Source: JBGTSJ01 sp041940305
Lineage (GTDB): Bacteria; Planctomycetota; Planctomycetia; Planctomycetales; Planctomycetaceae
Length of the DNA stretch: 64,000 nt
NCBI GenBank assembly: GCA_041940305.1
Contig: JBGTSJ010000025.1
Span: forward strand, 1 to 64,000
Reading direction: 5' to 3'
Shown piece by piece: positions 54,603 through 61,897 of this stretch (position 1 is the first letter of the stretch; each line of letters starts with the position of its first letter). A model generated the notes under the pieces. It searched no databases. It worked only from the letters and a program-made list of their open reading frames with translations, and was not told the DNA's origin. Both the position numbers and the translations under genes were made by a program.

Positions 54603-56372
54603 ATGAAGCCATTCGAGAATTGCTCACTGCAACGTGGTTGCGTGATTGCAGCAGCCCTGCTGGGTTTCACGGCGTTCGTGCAGGCGGACGACGTGCGGGA
54701 CGAGATCCAGTTTCGGCGTCCAATCGCGGTGGCGCCGGCGGGGGACGAGTCCGTGGTCGTGGCCAACCGCGATTCGGGCTCGCTGTCGATCATCGATCCG
54801 GCGGACTGGAGCGTCGTCGCCGAGCAGCGCGTCGGTGAGCGGCTGAGCGACGTCACGGCGATCCCCGATGCCGGGTTGTTCGTCGCCTTGGATGAAGCGG
54901 CCGGAGAGGCGATACTTTTCGAGATCGAGCAGTCCGAGGTGCGAGTCGCTGATCGCCTTCCTGCGGGCCGGTCACCCGTCTCGGCGAGCGTGACTTCGGA
55001 TCGGCGCACGGTGGCCATCGCCTCGCTGTGGGATCATACGCTGGTCCTGTGCAACCTGGATCCTGATGCTCGGACGATCCGCCGGCGGACGACGATTCTG
55101 CTGCCGTTTGCCCCGCGACACCAGATTGCGTTGCCGGACGGCGAACGGGTGCTCGTCTGCGATGCGTTCGGCGGCAGGCTCGCCCTGGTTGATGTGCAGT
55201 CGGATTCGCTCGAATCGCTGCGGGAGATTCCGGCGCACAACATCCGGGGGCTGGCCGTTTCTCCCAGCGGCCGGGACCTGTACGTTGCGCATCAACTGCT
55301 CAACACCCGCGCGCCGACGACGTTCGACAGCATTCACTGGGGAGATCTGGTCGAGAACCTGATCCGGATCGTTCCGGTCGAGGCGCTGCTCGATGCGGAC
55401 TCGGACCTGGTGGAGGCGGGGCGCGTCATTCAGTTCGGGTCGACCGGCGGGGGTGCCGGAGACCCGGCCGGCATCGCGTTCACGTCGGACGGCCGTCTGG
55501 TCGCCGTGGCGTCGGGAGTGGATCGGGCTCATGTGTTTCCGGTGCTGCACGGAATCATCGCGCCGACGATCCAGACGGGCCGGATGCCGACGGACGTCGC
55601 CGTTCTGCGGGAGCGGGATCAGGCCGTCATCGTCAACACGCTGGGGGACTCGCTGTCGGTGGTCGATACGTCCACGGGCAGGCTGGTTCGCGAACTTCCG
55701 CTGGGACCGACGCCCGCACCCGGTCCGCGCGAACGGGGTGAATCGCTGTTCTTCGACGCCCGGCTCTCGCACGACGCCTGGCTGAGCTGCCACAGCTGCC
55801 ACACGGACGGGCATGCGAACGGCCTGCTCGCCGACACGCACGCCGACGGCACGTTCGGCACTCCGAAGAAGATCCTGTCGCTGCTGGGGACGCGCGACAA
55901 CAATCCATGGGCCTGGAACGGCAGCCTGCGGACGCTGCATGAGCAGGTGACGCAGTCGGTCGAATCTTCGATGCAGGGACAACTCACTCCCGGCCAGGCG
56001 AACGATCTCGTCTCGTACCTGCATACGCTCCCCCCCGCGCCTCCGATCCGGCCTGTGGCTGCGTCGGCCGAGGATGAAAACCTGCTGCAGCGCGGGCCCG
56101 AAGTGTTCGCCTCCCAGGGCTGCGCGCACTGCCACGTTCCCCCGCTGACCTACACCAGCGACCACATTGTTGAAGTGGGGCTGACCGACGAACAGGGCCT
56201 GACGAAGTTCAATCCGCCGTCACTGCGCGGTGTCAGTCAGCAATACCGATTTCTCCACGACGGCCGGGCGGCGACGCTGCGGTCCGTGTTCGAGGACCAC
56301 GGGCACCAGTTGCCGCAGGGGCTGACTGCTGAGGAGACGGACGCGCTGGTGAGGTTTCTGGAGAGCCTGTAG
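54603..56372 (+). CDS. Exported YncE-like propeller fused to a c-type dihaem domain
   Basis: 589 residues. Signal peptide RGCVIAAALLGFTAFVQA. About 340 residues of YncE/NHL-type beta-propeller follow (PIAVAPAGDESVVVANRDSG, LSIIDPADWSVV, LAVSPSGRDLYVAHQ, VSVVDTSTGRLVRELPLG). The end is a dihaem module with CHSCH and CAHCH haem-binding motifs (SLFFDARLSHDAWLSCHSCH, and ASQGCAHCHVPP ... FLHDGRAATLRSVFEDHGHQ), similar to MauG/cytochrome c peroxidase-like proteins. It should act in the periplasm as an electron-transfer or peroxidase-type protein with a binding propeller. The ATG at 54603 gives the signal peptide. It is alone on the plus strand; the preceding hydrolase gene ends 178 bp upstream. 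Confidence 0.9.
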   Translation: MKPFENCSLQRGCVIAAALLGFTAFVQADDVRDEIQFRRPIAVAPAGDESVVVANRDSGSLSIIDPADWSVVAEQRVGERLSDVTAIPDAGLFVALDEAAGEAILFEIEQSEVRVADRLPAGRSPVSASVTSDRRTVAIASLWDHTLVLCNLDPDARTIRRRTTILLPFAPRHQIALPDGERVLVCDAFGGRLALVDVQSDSLESLREIPAHNIRGLAVSPSGRDLYVAHQLLNTRAPTTFDSIHWGDLVENLIRIVPVEALLDADSDLVEAGRVIQFGSTGGGAGDPAGIAFTSDGRLVAVASGVDRAHVFPVLHGIIAPTIQTGRMPTDVAVLRERDQAVIVNTLGDSLSVVDTSTGRLVRELPLGPTPAPGPRERGESLFFDARLSHDAWLSCHSCHTDGHANGLLADTHADGTFGTPKKILSLLGTRDNNPWAWNGSLRTLHEQVTQSVESSMQGQLTPGQANDLVSYLHTLPPAPPIRPVAASAEDENLLQRGPEVFASQGCAHCHVPPLTYTSDHIVEVGLTDEQGLTKFNPPSLRGVSQQYRFLHDGRAATLRSVFEDHGHQLPQGLTAEETDALVRFLESL

Positions 56373-56434
56373 TTCCCTTGCCGAGAATCCGCCCCGTTTT
56401 ACCCGCAGCGACGCGTCCTATATACGGGTAAGGT

Positions 56435-56568
56435 GGAGCCGCGAAAGATGCGAAAGGGACGAAATATCGCAACAGATCCGGAACGCGATCACGCGGCGGG
56501 CGTTGGTTTCAATGCTTCAGTTCAGTTGGCGGACGCGTCTTTCGCCGATTTCGCGTCTTTCGCGGTTC
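56435..56568. repeat. Long inverted repeat (CCGCGAAAGACGCGAAA type)
   Basis: GGAGCCGCGAAAGATGCGAAA (56435-56455) pairs with TTTCGCGTCTTTCGCGGTTCC (56548-56568) over 21 bp with two mismatches. A near-repeat of the arm, GCGTCTTTCGCCGATTTCGC, lies in the right half. The loop is about 90 bp. It stands between the convergent ends of the propeller-cytochrome and thioesterase genes, so it can act as a bidirectional terminator. The type is common as a dispersed repeat. Confidence 0.72.
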
Positions 56569-56583
56569 CCATCCCTGGCGGGT

Positions 56584-57063
56584 TCAGGCCTGTTGCCCGT
56601 GGCCCATTGCGATCAGCATTTCGGCGTCTTCCTGCGGCATGGGGACGAACATCAGCGTGCCGCTGCCGGAGGCGATCAGTTCCCCCTGGCTGTTGTGGAT
56701 TTCGGCGCGACCCACGCAGGTTCGGCGACCGGAGTGCAGCACCGTGGCGGAGCCGATCAGCTCCTGATCGATACGGGCCGCCTTGATGAAGTTGATGTTG
56801 AGCTGGGCGGTGACGACGTCGTGCTGCTTTGGGGCCTTCGTGGCGGCGGCGAGTCCGAGGGCCGTGTCGAGCAGGGCGGTGGCGACGCCGCCGTGCATGA
56901 TGCCGCCGGCCCGCAGATGCTCTTTCCGAATCATGATCCGCAGCCGGCCCGTTCCGTCGCCGATGTCGAGCGGCTCGATGTGCATGGCGTGCAGGAAGGG
57001 GAACGCGCCGTGGTGGTAGGCGTCGATGAACTGCTGGGCAAGGTTCTTCGGCTGTGTGGTCAC
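56584..57063 (-). CDS. PaaI-type thioesterase (hotdog fold)
   Basis: 159 residues. PaaI/acyl-CoA thioesterase signature: HLRAGGIMHGGVATALLDTA, where HGG and the following Asp lie in the active site, then AAATKAPKQHDVVTAQLNIN and FIKAARIDQELIGSATVLHS. The catalytic Gly-Asp pair is present, and the substrate would be a hydroxyphenyl or medium-chain acyl-CoA. The GTG at 57063 overlaps the stop of the ComEA-like gene (GTGA), so translation is coupled. Its stop is 16 bp from the long inverted repeat. Confidence 0.88.
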   Translation of the reverse strand: MTTQPKNLAQQFIDAYHHGAFPFLHAMHIEPLDIGDGTGRLRIMIRKEHLRAGGIMHGGVATALLDTALGLAAATKAPKQHDVVTAQLNINFIKAARIDQELIGSATVLHSGRRTCVGRAEIHNSQGELIASGSGTLMFVPMPQEDAEMLIAMGHGQQA

Positions 57064-57626
57064 GGCGTGGTCTCGATCGGCGGACAGTCGGGGCAGCGGA
57101 GGTGGGGGCGGATGGCATCCAGCGTTTTCGGGCCGATCCCTTTCACCCGCTGGACGTCTTCGACGCTCGCGAACGGTCCGCTGGCGTCGCGGTCGGCCAC
57201 GATGCGGCGGGCGAGCGCTTCGCCGATCCCTTCCAGTTGCATCCACTCCACCCAGGTGGCGCGATTAATGTCCAGTTGAAACTCATAGGCTCTGGACTGC
57301 AGCCGGTCAATCTCCACGCGCGGCTCCCCGCGCAGCGAGAGCTTCAGGGCATGCGCGACCATGAGCAGCAGGATGAGAAAGCCGATGAGCAGCGCGAAAC
57401 GGGCATCGGCGGATGAGAGGCCGAGGACCGTATGAGTGCCGGCCGGCGAATCCGCCGCAGCCGGCTCCCTGCTGGGTAAGGGCGGCTCGGCCGCAGGCGA
57501 TGCAGTTTCGATGGCGGTTGGGCCGGGCGTAGTGGAGGTCTTCGCAGCCGGCGCGGCGGGGACGCCGTTGTGCTCCGCGACGCGGTGGGCCGAGTCAGGG
57601 TGGACGACGGGATCGGGCGGGTGCAT
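57060..57626 (-). CDS. ComEA-like protein with membrane helix and helix-hairpin-helix DNA-binding domain
   Basis: 188 residues. About 75 residues of low-complexity Pro/Ala/Thr at the start are followed by a membrane helix (FALLIGFLILLLMVAHALKL). A ComEA-type helix-hairpin-helix pair is at the end: LDINRATWVEWMQLEGIGEA, ARRIVADRDASGPFASVEDV and KGIGPKTLDAIRPHL. Both GIG turns that contact DNA are present. In competence systems ComEA is an anchored DNA receptor. Here the long N-terminal part is cytoplasmic or unstructured, so the topology is unusual. The ATG at 57626 is the only strong start. It shares a GTGA overlap with the thioesterase gene, an odd partner. Confidence 0.8.
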   Translation of the reverse strand: MHPPDPVVHPDSAHRVAEHNGVPAAPAAKTSTTPGPTAIETASPAAEPPLPSREPAAADSPAGTHTVLGLSSADARFALLIGFLILLLMVAHALKLSLRGEPRVEIDRLQSRAYEFQLDINRATWVEWMQLEGIGEALARRIVADRDASGPFASVEDVQRVKGIGPKTLDAIRPHLRCPDCPPIETTP

Positions 57627-57969
57627 CGGCCGATCGAGCTTGGGAGCGGGCGATTTCCAATCTCAGATTTCAAATCTGAGTTCTCAGATCTTCCGCTTCC
57701 CTTTGGAAACCGCAAGCGTGACGCCGGCGCTGCGTCCTGCGGTGGGGCACATGTGGGTCCCGAGCTTGCCGGGGTTTCGTTGTCAGCCCAGCGGACGGCG
57801 CAGAGGACTGTGCCTGCGACGACCAGAAGTGGCTGCGCCGTTGCCGCAGTTCAGACGCTGATTCGAGGGGGCGACGCCACGAAACGGAGCTTCGTGAGAG
57901 TGCGTTGCCAGGCGGAGCCTGGGAGCGAGGGGCGATCTTCCGTCCCACCCGAATCCCCCAGCGCTCGGA
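57627..57969. other. Intergenic region with two hairpin repeats
   Basis: 343 bp before the ComEA-like gene and after the TIGR03009-like gene. CTCAGATTTCAAATCTGAG (57662-57680) is a perfect 9-bp stem with a 1-nt loop. GGCGCAGAGGACTGTGCCTGCGACG (57797-57821) is the second copy of the repeat at 54532. No gene was recognised. Confidence 0.6.
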
Positions 57970-58968
57970 TCACGGCCGTGCGGTGCGCTGACCGGCGTTG
58001 GGCGCGATTCCCTGATCCAGCGCGGGGGTCTCATCGGCGGCGGCACGCGAGTCGTGGCCCAGGGTGTAGTTGCGCGGCGGGCGGTCGCTGAACGGGTTGG
58101 GGAGCCAGGGGAGCAGCGGATTCACGTCCAGCGAAGCTGCGTCGAACGTGTACACCGTTTCGCTCGTTCCAGTCGGGGAGAGCAGGCGGATCGCGGTGGG
58201 GAGGAAGCGGTTGTTGAGCAGGACTTCCGCGCGGCTCCACTCCTGGGCGTCGACTTCGAGTTTGGGGACGGCGACGACGTGGATGACGGGCGCAGTCTGC
58301 TTTCGTTCGCCGTTTTCCTCGATGACCTTGCCCTGCGGCGCGTGCAGGTGGCCCAGATTGAGGTGATACCGCTCCTTGGCCTGCTCAGCTTTCATGCCGA
58401 ACAGGAACGGCAGCGGGCCGTTCATGATGTTCCGCCCCTGTTGCTGCGGAGGAATCTCAATGTGATCGAACAGCTTCTCACTGTCGTGGATGATGAAGAT
58501 TTCCTTGCCGGTGCAGATCCAGCGCTGGAGAGGATCCTGCTGCACGGTGTAGGGCTCCCCCTTCGGGCCTTTCTTGTTGGTGGTCGGTGGGTAAGGTGAG
58601 ATTCCGAAATCCATGCGGCCCTGGTCCGGCGACTCATACCAGAATTCGCCGGCGGCCCGCTTCTCGACGAAGTACACACTGTCATAGACGTAACGGTGGA
58701 ACTTCCCCTTCAGCTTCTTGACCTTCGCGCTTTCGCGCTCCCAGGCGAGCAGAAGCTGTTCGAGTTCCCGCGGCATCTGCAGCTCGACGGTTCCCGGCTC
58801 CGGACGCTCCACGCGGGATGCCTGCTGCTGCGTCTGCGTGGCAGACGGCTCGCCCGTAATCCGCGCGCGCCCCGTCTGCTCCTGCGCAAAAATGGTTCCG
58901 GTGCAGCACGCATAGCCGCCGGTGAGCACTCCGGACACGCACCACGTGAGCAGTTCACGGCGAGTCAT
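57970..58968 (-). CDS. TIGR03009-like exported planctomycete protein
   Basis: 332 residues. Signal peptide RRELLTWCVSGVLTGGYACC TGT, possibly Tat or lipoprotein-like (Cys at the end). The body resembles the planctomycete domain TIGR03009, with a LolA-like fold by its beta pattern: LLLAWERESAKVKKLKGKFH, YVYDSVYFVEKRAAGEFWYE, SPDQGRMDFG, GKEIFIIHDSEKLFDHIEIP and GPLPFLFGMKAEQAKERYHL. LolA-type proteins move lipids or lipoproteins across the periplasm. No function is known for this family. The ATG at 58968 fits the signal peptide. It is divergent from the zincin gene. Confidence 0.78.
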   Translation of the reverse strand: MTRRELLTWCVSGVLTGGYACCTGTIFAQEQTGRARITGEPSATQTQQQASRVERPEPGTVELQMPRELEQLLLAWERESAKVKKLKGKFHRYVYDSVYFVEKRAAGEFWYESPDQGRMDFGISPYPPTTNKKGPKGEPYTVQQDPLQRWICTGKEIFIIHDSEKLFDHIEIPPQQQGRNIMNGPLPFLFGMKAEQAKERYHLNLGHLHAPQGKVIEENGERKQTAPVIHVVAVPKLEVDAQEWSRAEVLLNNRFLPTAIRLLSPTGTSETVYTFDAASLDVNPLLPWLPNPFSDRPPRNYTLGHDSRAAADETPALDQGIAPNAGQRTARP

Positions 58969-59298
58969 GGCAGGTCGGATCCTTCCTGAAATCCAGACGC
59001 TCCCCGATCCTCGGGAAACGGCGGGGCCGTACTCGGTTGTCGGAAGTCGCGGTGGGCTGCGATGGGATGCGGTTCGGTCGCAGCGACGGGAACTCCGTCC
59101 GACCGGCCCGCGGACGACGCGCGGCGCGGACAGTTTCCTCGGGCCGCAGGCGTGCCGTGACGGCACACGGGTTGGGGCGGGGAATGTAACAACGCCCCCC
59201 GATCCCTGCCAGACCGGTTTGCACGCCCCGGGGGTAATGCTCAAGATAGGAGCAGTTCGGGAATTACGTGCTCCGAAGTACCGCCCAAAGACGCCTCT
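58969..59298. other. Divergent intergenic region
   Basis: 330 bp between the TIGR03009-like gene and the zincin gene; both promoters are expected here. A GCACGCCCCGGGGGTAATGC stretch is not palindromic enough to call. Short frames in this stretch show no conserved features. Nothing else was seen. Confidence 0.5.
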
Positions 59299-60216
59299 AT
59301 GCACCGAATCTCCGCTGGATTGCTGGTTCTGTTCGTGACGGGATCGGCAGCAATCGCCGACGCGCCCCAGACTCCGGCTGCGGATACCACCGCGACGGTG
59401 GAGATCATCGCTCCCCCCGGCGAGCGACAGCTGCCGGAGTTTTACCGGAAGTGCATTCTCGTCCGAGGTTTTCCGGTTGTTTGTTCTGAACGCGTGCACG
59501 ATGCGGCTTTGCGTGAAGCGGCGTGGCTCATCGAGCGGATGCTGGTTCATCGTCCGGACGTGCTGGATGCGCTGGCCGAGAGCGGCACTCGCTTCGCCGT
59601 CATGGCGGTGGACGAGATGACGACCGCCATTCCGGAACACAGCGACCTGACCCCCGCGAAGTACTGGGACCGGCGAGCCCGCGGGCTGGGAGCGACCCGG
59701 CAGCGCCCCTGCGTGAGCTGCGGCGAGGAGAACCTGCTGCGGTACCCGGGCGATCCGTATCACGCCGAGAATATTCTCGTGCACGAGTTCGCGCATGCCA
59801 TCCATGAGATGGGACTCAACCGGGTTGACGACCAGTTTGACGCCAGGCTGAAGGCCATCTACGACCAGGGGATGGAAGAGCACCTGTGGGAGGGGAAGTA
59901 CGCCGCAACCAATTATCACGAGTACTGGGCCGAAGGGGTGCAGTCGTACTTTGACACCAATCGGGAGAACGACCACGATCACAACCACGTGGATACGCGC
60001 GACGAACTGGCGGAGTACGACCCCCGGCTGTTCGAGCTGATCGATACCGAGTTTCGACAGAACGAGTGGCGGTACGTCCGTCCGGAGGATCGGGATGACG
60101 CGGAGCGAGCCCATCTGGCCGGCTATGACCCGGCTGCCGCACCGAGGTTTGCCTGGCCGGATGGTCTGGAGGAGTGGTACCGCGAATATGAGCGCAATCG
60201 CCGGGGAAAAGAGTAG
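59299..60216 (+). CDS. Exported zincin-type metalloprotease-like protein
   Basis: 305 residues. Signal peptide ISAGLLVLFVTGSAAIADAP. The zinc motif is HEFAHAIHEMGL (HExxH). The third ligand is probably the Glu of NYHEYWAEGVQSYF, which would make it a gluzincin. RPCVSCGEENLLRYPGDPYH just before the HExxH carries a Cys pair (CVSC) that could form a disulfide. The order CxxC, HExxH, EYWAEG is a recognisable family, but I do not know its substrate. The ATG at 59299 gives the signal peptide. It is followed 120 bp later by the oxidoreductase gene on the same strand. Confidence 0.8.
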   Translation: MHRISAGLLVLFVTGSAAIADAPQTPAADTTATVEIIAPPGERQLPEFYRKCILVRGFPVVCSERVHDAALREAAWLIERMLVHRPDVLDALAESGTRFAVMAVDEMTTAIPEHSDLTPAKYWDRRARGLGATRQRPCVSCGEENLLRYPGDPYHAENILVHEFAHAIHEMGLNRVDDQFDARLKAIYDQGMEEHLWEGKYAATNYHEYWAEGVQSYFDTNRENDHDHNHVDTRDELAEYDPRLFELIDTEFRQNEWRYVRPEDRDDAERAHLAGYDPAAAPRFAWPDGLEEWYREYERNRRGKE

Positions 60217-60336
60217 GTCGTCCCTGGATCGGCGGGGTGCAACACGGTCGCTTGTTTGCCCTACGTCCCCACCGCCCCCTATCCTGAATACATGCAGGGC
60301 CGTTGATCCGTCACTGACTATTCGAAGGATGCACGA

Positions 60337-61662
60337 ATGCCGTCTGGCTCCCAACAGAATTCTTCTACCACCGCGGGCACCGACCGCCGTGGTTTCCTCA
60401 AGACGACTGCCACCACTGCCTCTGCCGCCGCCCTTGCCGGGACGTTCTCCGCCCGCTCCGGGCTGTATGCCGCCGGAGATGACTTCCTCAAAGTCGGTCT
60501 CGTCGGCTGTGGCGGACGGGGATCCGGAGCGGCGCAGCAGGCCCTTTCCGCCGACAAGTACACGCGGCTGGTGGCGATGGGGGACGCGTTCCGCAGCCAG
60601 ATTGACGGCAGCATCAATGCGCTGAAGAACGAGGAGGAGATCGCCGACCGGGTCGAGGTTCCCGAGGAGCACAAGTTCGTCGGACTCGACGCCTTCCAGA
60701 AGGTGATCGACGCGGTGGACGTCGTCCTGCTGGCGTCACCGCCGGGATTCCGGCCCGTGCATCTGCGGGCCGCGGTGGACGCGGGCAAGCACATCTTCAC
60801 CGAGAAGCCGATGGCGACCGACGCGCCAGGGGTTCGCAGCGTCATCGAATCCGTCGAGATCGCCAAGCAGAAGGGACTGGGCATCTGCGCCGGGTTCTGC
60901 TGGCGGTACGATTACCCGCGCCGCGCCCTGTTCCAGAAGCTGCACGAGGGAGCGATCGGCGATATCCTCGCCGTCTACGGCACCTACCTCACCGGCCCGG
61001 TGAAGCCCATGCCTCCGGCCGACACGCGACCCGCAGGAATGAGCGATCTCGAGTGGCAGGTGCGCAACTGGTACAACTTCACCTGGCTGTCGGGAGACGG
61101 GCTGGTCGAGCAGGCGGTCCACACGGTGGACTGGCTCGCGTGGTCGCATCAGGATCAGCCCCCCGCCAGTTGCACCGCGGTCGGCGGACGTCAGGTCCCC
61201 GCGAACGGCGGCAACATCTACGACCATATCGAGGTCAACTACGTCTGGCCCGATGAGACGCGCGGGTTCCTCGCGCAGCGTCAGATCACCGGCTGCCACA
61301 GCGAGAACCGCCTGTACGTGCTGGGCTCCAAGGGGATGGCCGAGATCGGGCCGCGCGGCGTCTCGATCAGCGGCGCCGAGGAGTGGCGCTATAAGGGACC
61401 GAGCCCCAACATGTACCAGGTGGAGCACGACGAGTTCTTCCTCTCGATCCGGGACGGCAAGCCCATCAACGATGGGGACCGGATGTGGAAGAGCACGCTG
61501 ATGGGCATCATGGGCCGCATGGCGGGCTACACCGGCCAGGAGATCACCTGGGACCAGGCGCTCAACTCGCAGGAGAGGATCGTGCCGATCGTCACCGACG
61601 GTTGGGAGAGCACCGTCCCGGAGCAGGAAATGGCGCTCCCCGGCATCACCCAGTTCGTGTAG
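60337..61662 (+). CDS. Gfo/Idh/MocA-family oxidoreductase (exported)
   Basis: 441 residues. Tat signal TDRRGFLKTTATTASAAALA. NAD(P)-binding Rossmann motif VGLVGCGGRGSGAAQQAL, then the signature EKP in HIFTEKPMATDAPGV. The C-terminal Gfo/Idh/MocA domain has VQAVHTVDWL (catalytic His in the QAVHTVDWL stretch) and RDGKPINDGDRMWKSTLMGI near the end. The family oxidises or reduces sugars and cyclitols; exported forms with a tightly bound cofactor are common in planctomycetes. The start has GAAGGA upstream. A strong hairpin terminator follows at 61686. Confidence 0.92.
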   Translation: MPSGSQQNSSTTAGTDRRGFLKTTATTASAAALAGTFSARSGLYAAGDDFLKVGLVGCGGRGSGAAQQALSADKYTRLVAMGDAFRSQIDGSINALKNEEEIADRVEVPEEHKFVGLDAFQKVIDAVDVVLLASPPGFRPVHLRAAVDAGKHIFTEKPMATDAPGVRSVIESVEIAKQKGLGICAGFCWRYDYPRRALFQKLHEGAIGDILAVYGTYLTGPVKPMPPADTRPAGMSDLEWQVRNWYNFTWLSGDGLVEQAVHTVDWLAWSHQDQPPASCTAVGGRQVPANGGNIYDHIEVNYVWPDETRGFLAQRQITGCHSENRLYVLGSKGMAEIGPRGVSISGAEEWRYKGPSPNMYQVEHDEFFLSIRDGKPINDGDRMWKSTLMGIMGRMAGYTGQEITWDQALNSQERIVPIVTDGWESTVPEQEMALPGITQFV

Positions 61663-61685
61663 CCAGCCGTCGCCAGATGCATTCA

Positions 61686-61720
61686 GAACCCCGGTTTCTT
61701 GCAGAAGCCGGGGTTCTTTG
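61686..61720 (+). terminator. Rho-independent-like terminator after the oxidoreductase gene
   Basis: AGAACCCCGG pairs with CCGGGGTTCT, with TTTCT/AGAA extending the inner stem and a TGC turn. A short TTT follows. 24 bp after the stop codon. The long stem makes it convincing, although the T-run is short. Confidence 0.7.
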
Positions 61721-61783
61721 TGTGCCGTTACAACCGTTGCATCCGGAAAACTCCGCCCATTTCGCCAAATCGCCTCAAGCAGC

Positions 61784-61821
61784 AAAGTCCTTTTGTTCGA
61801 TGTTCGATGAAAGAGGACTTT
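61784..61821. repeat. Hairpin AAAGTCCT / AGGACTTT
   Basis: An 8-bp perfect stem with a 22-nt loop in the 235-bp gap before the DUF11 gene. It is in its leader, 77 bp before the start, and may be a leader structure or a spent terminator. Confidence 0.5.
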
Positions 61822-61897
61822 CGCTCGGCCGGCGCGCTCACCCTGCGTAGGGAGTCGGCCGCCGGCGACGAGTTGCGGGCTGGTCAAGGAGTGGACC

